Position numbers and translations under genes: made by a program. Of a DNA stretch of 64,000 nucleotides, positions 46,947 through 56,216 are shown one piece after another; the stretch's first letter is position 1, and every line of letters begins with the position of its first letter. Source of the DNA: Anaerolineae bacterium (GTDB taxonomy: Bacteria; Chloroflexota; Anaerolineae; Aggregatilineales; Phototrophicaceae); the NCBI GenBank assembly GCA_022841825.1, contig JALHQT010000001.1, positions 1,178,001 through 1,242,000 of the forward strand, in the 5' to 3' direction. The notes beneath the pieces were generated by a model. It was given only the letters and a program-made list of their open reading frames with translations, ran no database searches and had not been told where the DNA came from.

Positions 46947-47876
46947 TCACACGCTGCGTTTCGCCTCGATGCATACCCAATCGCCCTGCTGCCGCCGCGC
47001 GTAAGGCTCCAGCCCCGTGCTGCGCAGCGCAGCCTCTACATCATCCACCTGCTCGCTCGTTACGCCGCTGAAAATCGCCAGCCCACCAGGACGTACCGTC
47101 TGCCCCAAGCCACCCTCGCACATCATCGTGATGATGCGCGCGATGATATTGACGACGATCACGTCAAAGCGCCGCGCCGACGTGATGACATTCTCCAGGC
47201 TGCCCCGCCCCACCGTGATCTTGTCGCTCACGCCGTTCATGGCGACATTCTCTTCGGCGACTTCGACCGCCACCGCGTCGTTATCGAGCGCCAGCACATG
47301 CGCCGCGCCCAGCTTCGCCGCCGCAATCGCCAGGATGCCGCTGCCTGTGCCCATATCGAGCACGTTAACGTTCGGCTGCGTCAGCGCCTCCAGCGCCTCC
47401 AGACAGAGCTGCGTCGTCGGGTGCGTGCCCGTGCCGAACGCCATCCCTGGATCGAGCGCAAGTTCGACATCCCCTGGCTGCATTTCGACCTCGATCCAGC
47501 GCGGGCGGATGAACAGCCGCTTGCCGATGCGCACGGGGTGATAATGCACCTTCCACGCCTCCGCCCAATCCGCCTCAGCGACGATCTTGTAGGTCGGCAC
47601 GGGCATTGGATACATCATGCTCATGTAGCCAAGCGCGCTTTCCAGCCGCGCCTTCGTCTCCTCCGCCGCGTCATCGACATGGATGTAGGCGCGCAGCGTC
47701 AGCTTATCGGGCGGCGGCACCTCGCCATCGTCGTACATCTCCGGCATGATGCCTTCCTGCTCGATAGCGACCCCCTGGTAGCCGTAACGACTCAGGAGTT
47801 CCGCGACGGCTTCTGCCGCCTCGCCATCCACCTGCATCGACACCTCTATCCACTGTCCTGTTGGCGCACTCGGCAT
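46947..47876 (-). CDS. prmA: Ribosomal protein L11 methyltransferase
   Basis: A 309-residue enzyme that methylates L11. The N-terminal recognition region is QWIEVSMQVDGEAAEAVAELLSRYGY, and the SAM site is VLDMGTGSGILAIAAAKLG, with ALDPGMAFGTGTHPTT before it and NIIARIITMM as the post-I loop. ATG 47876 has AGGATA nine bases upstream; starts at 47909 and 47930 are alternatives, the latter four bases after the PBP2 stop. It is last in the purB-to-prmA same-strand run. Confidence 0.92.
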   Translation of the reverse strand: MPSAPTGQWIEVSMQVDGEAAEAVAELLSRYGYQGVAIEQEGIMPEMYDDGEVPPPDKLTLRAYIHVDDAAEETKARLESALGYMSMMYPMPVPTYKIVAEADWAEAWKVHYHPVRIGKRLFIRPRWIEVEMQPGDVELALDPGMAFGTGTHPTTQLCLEALEALTQPNVNVLDMGTGSGILAIAAAKLGAAHVLALDNDAVAVEVAEENVAMNGVSDKITVGRGSLENVITSARRFDVIVVNIIARIITMMCEGGLGQTVRPGGLAIFSGVTSEQVDDVEAALRSTGLEPYARRQQGDWVCIEAKRSV

Positions 47877-47934
47877 GATTTCGTATCCTATCCAGGGTGT
47901 AGGGGACATGGCATGGCGTGCCACGTCCATTGAA

Positions 47935-50214
47935 TTAAGGCGCGGTCGGCACTTCTGGCGCTGCGTTCTGATCCTCGGCGCGAAGGCGGAAGTAGGCTTC
48001 CATCGTCTCCATGACCATCGGCAGCGCCACGCGCGAGCCTTCGTCGCCGTTGTAGACGAAGCCGATGATCAGGATTTCCGGATTATCGAACGGTGCGAAC
48101 CCCGCAAACCAGGCATGAGCGGGCCAGTTACCTGGCTCACACAACCCGCGTGCATTGGCGATGTTATCGCAGTACTCCGCCGTACCTGTCTTGCCGCCTA
48201 CCTCGACGAAGGGCAGGTTGGCACGTTCAGCGGTACCAACCGTGACCGCCTGCCGCATCCCCTCAAGCAGAATGTTGAGGTTGTCGGTTGTCGAAAATGC
48301 GGGGCGGAAGGATGGATCGAAGCGCAGCGCGTTGCACAAACGATCTCCCCAGGTGTACCCCGCCGGGACGGAGACGCGATAAGCGCGGAAGGTCGTCAGG
48401 TCAGGGTCGGGGTTCACGTCCACTTCGGCGCGGTACGTATCGGGGTTGCAGCGGGTCGGGTTGAAGGTCTCGCTGGTCTCCTCGCAGGAACACGCCAGAC
48501 TGCTGGGTCCGCGCATGATCATGTCTTCGACCGGCAGCAGTGTAATCAGTTCGTCGGGTGCCAGGGCGTCGATGTTCACATTGCGCAGAACAGTCGTCTG
48601 GAATGGGCGCACAATGTTTCGATTGGCGTCAAAAACTTCGCGGATCAGCGTGGGTTGGACGAGTGTACCGCCGTTGACGAGCGAGGAAAGCGCCGTTGCC
48701 ATGTGCAGCGGCGTCGTCTGAATAAAGCCCTGCCCGACCGCGGCATTATAAGTATCACCAGTGCTCCAGTTTTCACCGATGTTGCGGCGCTTCCACTCAG
48801 GATCATTGATCAAGCCGCGATTAAAGAAGGGAAGCTCGACGCCGAGCGGCGAAGCGATACCCATTGACAGCGCATAGCGCCACAGATCGACCGGTCCCAG
48901 CCCGCCCGGACGCAGCGCCTGCGCCGAGACCTCGGTATTTCCGCCGCCGATCTGATAGAAGTAAACGTTACAGCTCTGGGCGATGCCGCGAAGCAGATCG
49001 ACATTGCCATGCCCGCTGTCCAGCCAGCAGACGAAGCGCTGGCGCTGCGCAGGGTCATTTGGCGCGTACCGGTTCTCGATCAATAGATCACCGCGATCGA
49101 CCAGAAAGCTGTTGGGGTTGATGACATTCTCACCGAGCACTCCCGCCGCCGTGATCATCTTCCAAACGGAGCCAGGCGGATACAGCGCCTGCGTCGCCTG
49201 ATTGACCAGCGGGGTCAACGGGTCGGCTTCCAGATCGAGGTAGTACGGGACATCGATCGTGCGCGCGAATCGTGCGTTGTCATAGCTCGGATAGCTGACC
49301 ATCGCCAGCACTTCGCCCGTCTGCGGATTCATCGCAATGATCACGCCGCGTTCAGAGACGATTGCGCCCGCCTCGGAATTCAGAATCGCCAACTGGTTTT
49401 CCAGCGCGACCTGTGCCGCCGCCTGCAAGCGGGCATCAAGCGTCAGGCGCAGACTGAGTCCGGGGTTCGGCTCTGTCCGCTCCACCTCGCGCAGCGGCAG
49501 CCCCGCCACATCAACCTCCCGGACGATGCGCCCGCGTTCGCCCGCCAGAAGGTCTTCCATGTATTGTTCCATGCCAGCGTAGCCGATGCGGTCGAACGCA
49601 GGGTTGTAACCCAGTTCGATCAGACGCAGCTCGTCTTCAGCCGGAATGCGCCCCATGTAACCGATAATGTGCGCGGTGAGATCTCCCGTGGGATACTCGC
49701 GCACCGAAGCAGCATCGACGGTGACGCCAGGAAGGTTGAGACTCTCTTCCAGGATCTGCATCGCCGCCCGCTGTCCCACGTCCTGTGCCACGATGACCGG
49801 TCGATACGGCGCGATACCAGCACCATCCGAAACGATCCACTCGATGCTTTCGCGGAAACTCAAGCCCGCCGACACTGCAATTGCTTCGGTCGGAGCCACG
49901 TCCGTGAGCGCGGAGATCTGATTGTAGATGCGCAGGGTCTCCGCCTGATCGGCGGGCAGCTCTGCGGGTGTGATCAGGACATTGTATGCGGGCACATTGA
50001 TGGCAAGGCTCGCATCGGTGCGGTCAATGATGATCCCGCGCGGCGCGCTCAATGGCAGCTCGTCCAGTCGATTGTCATCAGCGGCGATAATGAATTGCTG
50101 CGCCTGAAGGAACTGCCACTGGACAAGGCGCAGACCAAAGAGCACAAATACGGCGAAGACGACTCCCTGGAACAGAGTCAATCGCCAACCCTGGAACGGA
50201 TCAAGACGACGCAT
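47935..50214 (-). CDS. Penicillin-binding protein 2 (elongasome transpeptidase)
   Basis: A 759-residue class B PBP: one N-terminal helix (LTLFQGVVFAVFVLFGLRLV), a pedestal domain, then the transpeptidase with Ser349 in PPGSVWK, SCN at 414-416 and KTGTAE at 675-680. It cross-links peptidoglycan during side-wall growth with RodA. Between the SxN and KTG motifs, residues about 565-645 form an insertion with several cysteines (ACSC, RC, LC), and more cysteines flank KTG, suggesting disulphides. mreD lies 48 bases upstream. Confidence 0.92.
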   Translation of the reverse strand: MRRLDPFQGWRLTLFQGVVFAVFVLFGLRLVQWQFLQAQQFIIAADDNRLDELPLSAPRGIIIDRTDASLAINVPAYNVLITPAELPADQAETLRIYNQISALTDVAPTEAIAVSAGLSFRESIEWIVSDGAGIAPYRPVIVAQDVGQRAAMQILEESLNLPGVTVDAASVREYPTGDLTAHIIGYMGRIPAEDELRLIELGYNPAFDRIGYAGMEQYMEDLLAGERGRIVREVDVAGLPLREVERTEPNPGLSLRLTLDARLQAAAQVALENQLAILNSEAGAIVSERGVIIAMNPQTGEVLAMVSYPSYDNARFARTIDVPYYLDLEADPLTPLVNQATQALYPPGSVWKMITAAGVLGENVINPNSFLVDRGDLLIENRYAPNDPAQRQRFVCWLDSGHGNVDLLRGIAQSCNVYFYQIGGGNTEVSAQALRPGGLGPVDLWRYALSMGIASPLGVELPFFNRGLINDPEWKRRNIGENWSTGDTYNAAVGQGFIQTTPLHMATALSSLVNGGTLVQPTLIREVFDANRNIVRPFQTTVLRNVNIDALAPDELITLLPVEDMIMRGPSSLACSCEETSETFNPTRCNPDTYRAEVDVNPDPDLTTFRAYRVSVPAGYTWGDRLCNALRFDPSFRPAFSTTDNLNILLEGMRQAVTVGTAERANLPFVEVGGKTGTAEYCDNIANARGLCEPGNWPAHAWFAGFAPFDNPEILIIGFVYNGDEGSRVALPMVMETMEAYFRLRAEDQNAAPEVPTAP

Positions 50215-50262
50215 AGTCGCTTCCTCCGCAAAAACTCACATGTTCAGGGCAAATGTTTGCCC

Positions 50263-50754
50263 CTACGCCTCATCTGCAAATGCCCGCTGGATGAGGCGCA
50301 CAACGAAATAGGCAGGTGCGAGCAGGGCAACATTGTAAATCATCGACGGGAAAATGACATAGCTAATCGTGCTGACGACCGGCGTCGCCAGCCCGACGAA
50401 GACCAGCGCCACCCAAGCGACAACCTTGATGAGCACGGTACCAAGGGCGGCAAACAAGACGACGGTCAGGATACCGACGCCGAACAACTGACGACGCATG
50501 TAATCCACCCCGAAGATCACAATCAGGAAGCAGGCGGTCGTCACCCCTAACGGCAGCGCCGAGAGCAAGTCAAGCGCGATGCCACCCACGAACGCCAGCG
50601 CAATTCCCTCTTCAAGCGGCGCGCGGATGATCCAGAGCAGCACCAGCAGAAACACAAGATCGGGTTCACCACCCAGCACGCGAATCTGCGGGTTGAACGT
50701 CGATTGCATCACTGCCGCGAGCAGCACGAGGATGAGGGATACGACAACGCGCAC
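50263..50754 (-). CDS. mreD: Rod shape-determining protein MreD
   Basis: A 163-residue membrane protein with five hydrophobic segments. The opening VVSLILVLLAAVMQSTF, then DLVFLLVLLWIIRAPLEEGIALAFVGGIALDLLSALPLGV, is typical of MreD. It helps organise the elongation complex with MreC, RodA and PBP2. The start is GTG 50754, six bases after the purA stop. PBP2 follows, as in classic mre clusters, but mreB and mreC are not adjacent. Confidence 0.88.
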   Translation of the reverse strand: MRVVVSLILVLLAAVMQSTFNPQIRVLGGEPDLVFLLVLLWIIRAPLEEGIALAFVGGIALDLLSALPLGVTTACFLIVIFGVDYMRRQLFGVGILTVVLFAALGTVLIKVVAWVALVFVGLATPVVSTISYVIFPSMIYNVALLAPAYFVVRLIQRAFADEA

Positions 50755-50760
50755 TGGCGA

Positions 50761-52230
50761 TCACATCCAGGCGATCAGCGCCTCGCGCTGAGGTCCCGTC
50801 GTTGCCATGAGGGGAGTGCAGCCGAGCGCTTGTGTCAGAAAGGCGATGTATTTCCGCGCCGCTGTTGGCAGGTCATCGAGCCTAGAAACCCCCTGGACTG
50901 CCCGCCCGTCCCACGAAGGCAGGTCGAGATACTGCGGAGTCACCGCGTTGAGATACTCCTGATCCGGGCGATAGGCTGCGACTTCGCCAGTGGCATCGGT
51001 GTAATGAGTACAGACGTGGATCGGTCCATCGGGATAGGCGATGTCGAGATGCGTCAGAATCAGCGCGTTCATGTCGCTGACTTCGGCGAAAAAGCGCAGG
51101 CACGGCAGGTCAACATAAGCGATGTCGCGTGGTCTGCGCGTCGTCGCACCATACTCATGCGCATCTTCGCGGATGCGATGAGCCTCCCACTCCGGCATCT
51201 GCGTGGGCAACCGCCGCGCGCCAACGCTGCTGGTGTAGGTCGCCTTGAGCGCTCCTGCCCGCACCGCGATCTGGCGGGCGTGAATGATGCCCTCAGTCGA
51301 ATGCATGATGCCGTCAAAGGTGGGGTCGCTCGCTGTAATGTCCGGGTACACGCCCCAGCGCGGGTCCAAGCCAATGCCCTGCGCCCCCTCGAACACGAAC
51401 GGAATTGTCTCATCCGCCCAGGTCTGGACGATCAGGGGATGCGCAGCGAAGTCGATGTAGCCGCGCAGTGCCTCCGCCTGCGACACCAGCCGGGCAAGGA
51501 AGACATCCTTGCTGCCGACGGCGATTGGGTCGCCCTGCAATGTCGGCACCTGTGCCTCTGCCAGCGACATGCCCATGCCCCCCATCCACGCCGCATACAG
51601 GTCATAATGACGCGCAAGACGCGCTTTGCCCGCTGGCGTGATCAGGTCGCCCGCCCTTACCGGGTGGCGATAGAGCACATCGGCGTAGGCAGGCGAGATG
51701 CCGCGCCCCGTGCTGCCTTTGCCACCGCTCTCCCATGCGCGCAGTGCGCTCTCGAACGCGCGGTGCGTGTCGAGCGCCAGCACTGCCTGCGCGTCGATCC
51801 TCAGGACGAAGCTGGAGCGCCCGGCGAGCAGCGGTCGGATCGACTCGATCTCTGTGATCAGGTCGCCGGGGTGAATGACCATCCCCTTGCCCAGGACGAC
51901 CGTCGCGCCATCATGCAGTGTTCCGGCGGGGAGCTGATGCAGCGCGATCCGCTGTCCATCGACGATCACCGTATGCCCGGCGTTCGCCCCGCCATTCCAG
52001 CGATAAATGACTGTGTGCCCCGCGCCGGAGCGGGTCATCTGGCTGCACAATTCGTCGACGATACGCCCTTTGCCTTCATCTCCGAAGGCACCGCCCGCAA
52101 CGGCGATGCTGTTTGGGCGCGCGCCGGGTGCCAGCAGCGGGTTGTGCGGAAGTGGGCGATCCACGCCGAACAACTCACCGCGTGAGTAGACCTGATGATA
52201 GAGCTGCGTGATGGTATCGGGGGTCATCAT
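50761..52230 (-). CDS. purA: Divergent adenylosuccinate synthetase
   Basis: About 489 residues, longer than the usual 430. It joins IMP and aspartate with GTP in AMP synthesis. FGDEGKGR supplies the P-loop and the catalytic Asp; NGGANAGHTV, STGRGISPAYAD and FEGAQGIGLD are family motifs. Deviations: GATTRRPRD for GATTGRPRR, and THLD where TKLD recognises guanine. GGAG precedes ATG 52230; ATG 52245 is possible. Its stop is six bases before mreD. The catalytic Asp argues for PurA rather than phage PurZ. Confidence 0.87.
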   Translation of the reverse strand: MMTPDTITQLYHQVYSRGELFGVDRPLPHNPLLAPGARPNSIAVAGGAFGDEGKGRIVDELCSQMTRSGAGHTVIYRWNGGANAGHTVIVDGQRIALHQLPAGTLHDGATVVLGKGMVIHPGDLITEIESIRPLLAGRSSFVLRIDAQAVLALDTHRAFESALRAWESGGKGSTGRGISPAYADVLYRHPVRAGDLITPAGKARLARHYDLYAAWMGGMGMSLAEAQVPTLQGDPIAVGSKDVFLARLVSQAEALRGYIDFAAHPLIVQTWADETIPFVFEGAQGIGLDPRWGVYPDITASDPTFDGIMHSTEGIIHARQIAVRAGALKATYTSSVGARRLPTQMPEWEAHRIREDAHEYGATTRRPRDIAYVDLPCLRFFAEVSDMNALILTHLDIAYPDGPIHVCTHYTDATGEVAAYRPDQEYLNAVTPQYLDLPSWDGRAVQGVSRLDDLPTAARKYIAFLTQALGCTPLMATTGPQREALIAWM

Positions 52231-52344
52231 GGGGTGGCACTCCATGTTAAAAACGGATTATGCCTCACCGATGGGTCGGTGGCAACACAAATCCGAAAGC
52301 TTAACGAACACCCCACTCCGACAAGCCATCTCCTAACGGTTTGT

Positions 52345-53748
52345 TTAATCTAGCAGTCTGCGAATGCGCTCCACCAACGCCTGCGCGCGCTCCGGCGCAT
52401 CGCCGACGTAGCGCGAGGCATCCAGCAGAGCGCGCGCCTGATCGGGTGGAACATGCGCTGTAATCCGCGCGTCACTCACCAGCAGTTCCGCCAGCGGGTT
52501 CGCGTCGCCGCGCTGCACCGCCGCCCACGCCGTCTGCGAATGCTCGCGAATCACCTCATGCAGCGCCTGCCGGTCGCCACCCGCGCGCGCCGCCGCCATC
52601 AACAGGCGCTCGGTCGCCGCGAAGATGCCGTAGCGCGCCAGCGTGCGCTGAATCGCATCGTCGTCAATACGCAGCCCCCGCACGACCCGCTCGCAGCGCA
52701 GCAGCAGCTCGTCGGCGCACAGGAACGCCTGCGGCAGGATGATGCGGCGGTTCGCGCTGTCGTCGAGCGTGCGTTCGAGCAGGTTATCCGCCGCATTGCC
52801 CCAGGCGACACCCGGCAGGCTCGCCAGATAGCGCGCCAGGCTGTCGATGTTTTCGCTGTGGATAGGGTTGCGCTTGAATGGCATCGCAGACGACCCTACC
52901 TGCCCAGATGTGAACGGTTCCGCCCATTCGCCAATCGGCGGTGATTGGAGCAGGCGCACATCGAACGCCAGCTTGTGGATCGTCATCGCCAGCCCCGCCA
53001 GCGCGCTGATGACCACCCAATCCTGGCGGCGAGGATATGTCTGATGGGTGATCGCGAACGCCTCCAAGCCGAGTTCACGCATCACTCGTGCTTCCAGTTC
53101 GGCGGGCGTCATCGTCGTACCCTGAAGCAGCTCGGCATAGCTGGCGCTCGTCCCGACCGCCCCTTTCACGCCTTTACCCCGAACGCTCTCGCGCACCTCG
53201 CGCAGCGCCGCGTAATCCGCCGCCAGGTCCTGCGCATAGAACGCCAGACGATAACCCACCGTCGTCGGCTCGGCGGGCTGGAGATGAGTCCACGCCATGC
53301 AAACGCGATCCGCTTCTGCTCCGATGCGGTCACAAATGGTCAGCAGCAGCGCGCGCAGGCGTTCAAGCAGAACGGCGAGCGATTCGCGGATGCGCAGTGC
53401 GTCGGCGTTGTCCTCGATGTCCATACTGGTCGCGCCCAGATGGATAATGCCGCCGCCGATGCTGCACTGCTCGGCATAGGTCTTAATCTCCGCCATCAGG
53501 TCGTGGCGGATTTCGCGCTCGATGGCGTGCGCGCGTTCGATGTCGATCTGGTCGGCATGTGCGCGCAGATCGGCGAGCTGCGCCTGCGTGACAAATCCCG
53601 CCTCGACCTGCGCAGACGCCAGCGCGACCCAGACCCGCCGCCACAGCCGCCGCTTGTGCACCTCCGACCAGAGGTGGCGAATCTCGTCGCCCCCGTAGCG
53701 CCACGTAAAGGGCGAAAGATGGGTGTCGTGGGTGAAGGTGTCGGACAT
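52345..53748 (-). CDS. purB: Adenylosuccinate lyase
   Basis: A 467-residue fumarase/aspartase-superfamily enzyme acting twice in purine synthesis, before and after IMP. The signature GSSAMPFKRNPIHSEN is complete, with HLGATSMDIEDNAD and QPAEPTTVGYR upstream. The start is ATG 53748 (MSDTFTHDT); ATG 53760 is in frame. It is 114 bases upstream of purA, on the same strand, and divergent from the 8-oxoguanine deaminase, whose ATG is 109 bases away. Confidence 0.94.
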   Translation of the reverse strand: MSDTFTHDTHLSPFTWRYGGDEIRHLWSEVHKRRLWRRVWVALASAQVEAGFVTQAQLADLRAHADQIDIERAHAIEREIRHDLMAEIKTYAEQCSIGGGIIHLGATSMDIEDNADALRIRESLAVLLERLRALLLTICDRIGAEADRVCMAWTHLQPAEPTTVGYRLAFYAQDLAADYAALREVRESVRGKGVKGAVGTSASYAELLQGTTMTPAELEARVMRELGLEAFAITHQTYPRRQDWVVISALAGLAMTIHKLAFDVRLLQSPPIGEWAEPFTSGQVGSSAMPFKRNPIHSENIDSLARYLASLPGVAWGNAADNLLERTLDDSANRRIILPQAFLCADELLLRCERVVRGLRIDDDAIQRTLARYGIFAATERLLMAAARAGGDRQALHEVIREHSQTAWAAVQRGDANPLAELLVSDARITAHVPPDQARALLDASRYVGDAPERAQALVERIRRLLD

Positions 53749-53857
53749 GATCGGCAGCATTCCTATGGAACGGTCAACGCTTCAGATCATAGCACCTGGA
53801 AAGGAAGAAGAAACGCTATACTACATCGTGAGCGATTGTCCAAAGCGGAATGACTCT

Positions 53858-55210
53858 ATGCCCACCACCTTGCTCGCCCACATCCACACCCTCGCCACCA
53901 TGGACGACATGCGCCGCGAACTCCACGACGCCTGGGTCTTCATCCGCGATGGCGTCATCGAAACCGTGGGAAGTCATGCGGACACACCGCCGCCCACTGC
54001 CGATACGCTGCATGATCTGCGCCATCATGTCGTCATTCCGGGGTTGGTCAACACCCATCATCACATGTATCAATCGCTCACGCGCTGCATCGCCCAGGAT
54101 TTGGAGCTGTTCGGCTGGCTGAAGTCGCTCTATCCGATTTGGGCGCGGCTGACGGGCGAGATGGTCTACGTCAGCGCCAAGCTGGCGATGGCGGAACTGA
54201 TGCTCTCCGGCTGCACGACCAGCAGCGATCATCTTTACATCTACCCGAACGATGTGCGCATTGACGACGAAATCCGCGCCGCACAGGAGATTGGCATCCG
54301 TTTCCACGCCGCGCGCGGCTCGATGAGCGTAGGCGAAAGCAAAGGCGGGCTGCCACCCGACCGGGTAGTCGAAGACGAGGGCGCTATCCTGCGCGATACC
54401 CGCCGCGCCATCGAGACCTACCACGACACCTCGCGCTACGCGATGCTGCGTGTCGTGGTCGCGCCCTGTTCGCCCTTCAGCGTCTCGGTCGATCTGATGC
54501 GGGAGGCGGCGGTCCTGGCGCGCAGCTACGGCGTCAGCCTTCACACGCACCTCGCAGAAAACGATAACGATGTAGCCTACAGCCTGGAGACCTTCGGGCA
54601 GCGACCGGGCGTCTGGGCGCAGGATGTCGGCTGGGTCGGCGATGATGTCTGGCATGCCCACTGCGTAAAGCTGGAGCAAAACGAAATAAACCTCTTTGCC
54701 CGTACGGAAACCGGCGTTTGTCACTGCCCATCGAGCAACATGCGCCTCGCCAGCGGCGTTGCACCAGTCCGCGCCATGCGCGACGCGGGTGTCCACGTCG
54801 GCATTGGTGTCGATGGTTCGGCGTCGAACGACAGCGGACATCTCCTCGCCGAGGTGCGCCAGGCGATGCTGCTCCAGCGCATCGGCGGCGACCCGGCGCG
54901 ACTGGGTGCGCGCGAGGCGTTGTGGATGGCGACTCGAAGCGGCGCGCTCGTTCTGGGGCGTGACGACATTGGCGCGATCACCCCCGGCATGGCAGCGGAC
55001 ATCGCAGCCTACCGCATCGACGGCGTCGCCTTCTCAGGCGCGCAGCATGACCCGGTCGGCGGGCTTGCCTTCTGCCAGCCCGCCCATGTCGATCTGCTGC
55101 TGATCCAGGGACGCGCGGTCGTGCAAAGCGGCACGCTGACGACGGTCGATCTGCCGCTGTTGATTGAACGCCATAACGCGCTCTCGCTGCAACTGATACG
55201 CAACGAGTAA
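53858..55210 (+). CDS. 8-oxoguanine deaminase (amidohydrolase superfamily)
   Basis: A 450-residue zinc enzyme that converts 8-oxoguanine to uric acid. Metal ligands: His67 and His69 in NTHHHMYQ, His in LHTHLAEND, HAHCVKL-type WHAHCVKLE, and Asp in GVDGSASND. The LMLSGCTTSSDHLYI and ARGSMSVGESKGGLPPDRVVEDE blocks are characteristic of this clade rather than of cytosine or guanine deaminases. ATG 53858 is chosen over an upstream frame start at 53723, which overlaps purB. TATACT at 53817-53822 may be a -10 box. Confidence 0.9.
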   Translation: MPTTLLAHIHTLATMDDMRRELHDAWVFIRDGVIETVGSHADTPPPTADTLHDLRHHVVIPGLVNTHHHMYQSLTRCIAQDLELFGWLKSLYPIWARLTGEMVYVSAKLAMAELMLSGCTTSSDHLYIYPNDVRIDDEIRAAQEIGIRFHAARGSMSVGESKGGLPPDRVVEDEGAILRDTRRAIETYHDTSRYAMLRVVVAPCSPFSVSVDLMREAAVLARSYGVSLHTHLAENDNDVAYSLETFGQRPGVWAQDVGWVGDDVWHAHCVKLEQNEINLFARTETGVCHCPSSNMRLASGVAPVRAMRDAGVHVGIGVDGSASNDSGHLLAEVRQAMLLQRIGGDPARLGAREALWMATRSGALVLGRDDIGAITPGMAADIAAYRIDGVAFSGAQHDPVGGLAFCQPAHVDLLLIQGRAVVQSGTLTTVDLPLLIERHNALSLQLIRNE

Positions 55211-55277
55211 ACTCGCAGGCATCCCCGTAGGGTAGACTCTCTATAATGGTGCTGTAAGGCGGTATCGGAGGGCGAAG

Positions 55278-56186
55278 ATGACCATCCTACATGAGCTGCT
55301 CAATCACATAACCGACCGCGACGCGACTATCCGCAAACGCAGCGCCTACATCCTGGGCACGGTGGATGAAGTCGCCGCCCTGGAAGTGCTCTATCAGGCG
55401 TACGGCACGGAAGTCGATCCCGACACGAAACAGGCGATTCAGTGGGCGGGCAAGCGGCTGAAAGCAATCCAGGCGACAGGCTACTCAACGCTCGACGCGC
55501 TGATCGCACACTATCGACTGCTCGAACCGGCAGACTCTGCAACCGACAGTGCCGAACAACAAGTCATCGACGACTACAAGCTGCGCGCGCACATGAACAC
55601 GCTGAACAGCGAAAAGCGCAGTGCCGTCGGCAAGACTGCTCTCAGCATGGCGCTGCTGCCACCCATCTTCAGCGCTGGGCGTTTCCTGGCTGGGGGGTTC
55701 ACAGGCGCGGAAATCGGTTCCAAGCTGGATGCGCTGGACGGCAACGCCAGCGACCCGTTGATCAGAAGCATCACCCCTCCGCGCCCAACGCACGAGAGCA
55801 TCGCGCCTGTCATCCAGCGACTGCGCGCGGCGACCGAACCACAGCGCCGCCTTGACCTCGTGCTCGACCTGGCGCAGATCTACAACAATCCTGAGGCGCT
55901 GCCCCACCTCGCGGCATTGTTCGTACGCGATGACGATGAGCGGGTGAGGGAAACAGCGCAGCGCACAGCCAAACTAATCTACTGGAATTCGCTGTATTGG
56001 AACATGCGCGATGACGGAAGTCTCGAACAGGAGATGGCGCGTCGTGCGGCAGTCCGCCCATCGGGCGACAGCCAGCCGCCCGAATCCCAATCCCAGCCAA
56101 CCAGCAGTCACGAGCCGCAGCAGGACATCGCCGAAATTCTGCGCAAAGCAGAAGAGGCGCGCGAACGCCGAAAGCGGGGCAAATAG
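55278..56186 (+). CDS. HEAT-like repeat hypothetical protein
   Basis: A 302-residue soluble protein. The N-terminus (LLNHITDRDATIRKRSAYILGTVDEVAALEVL) and residues about 195-230 (LDLVLDLAQIYNNPEALPHLAAL, DDDERVRETAQRTAK) look like HEAT/PBS-lyase-type helical repeats, used for protein interaction. A small hydrophobic stretch with glycines (ALLPPIFSAGRFLAGGFTGAEIG) interrupts them. The C-terminal 45 residues are polar and charged (Ser/Gln-rich, then EEARERRKRGK). No enzyme motif. It is followed by the Nudix gene 30 bases on. Confidence 0.65.
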   Translation: MTILHELLNHITDRDATIRKRSAYILGTVDEVAALEVLYQAYGTEVDPDTKQAIQWAGKRLKAIQATGYSTLDALIAHYRLLEPADSATDSAEQQVIDDYKLRAHMNTLNSEKRSAVGKTALSMALLPPIFSAGRFLAGGFTGAEIGSKLDALDGNASDPLIRSITPPRPTHESIAPVIQRLRAATEPQRRLDLVLDLAQIYNNPEALPHLAALFVRDDDERVRETAQRTAKLIYWNSLYWNMRDDGSLEQEMARRAAVRPSGDSQPPESQSQPTSSHEPQQDIAEILRKAEEARERRKRGK

Positions 56187-56216
56187 CACCTTGGGCTTCA
56201 TCCGGATTATGCAGGC

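Noticed and set aside
50704-52185. Open plus-strand frame of 493 codons
   Set aside because: Antisense to purA and mreD, both well supported by motifs; composition Arg/His/Cys-rich without domains.
50761-52230. Possible phage PurZ (2-aminoadenylosuccinate synthetase)
   Set aside because: The Asp of GDEGKG, replaced in PurZ, is present, and the neighbours purB and mreD are chromosomal.
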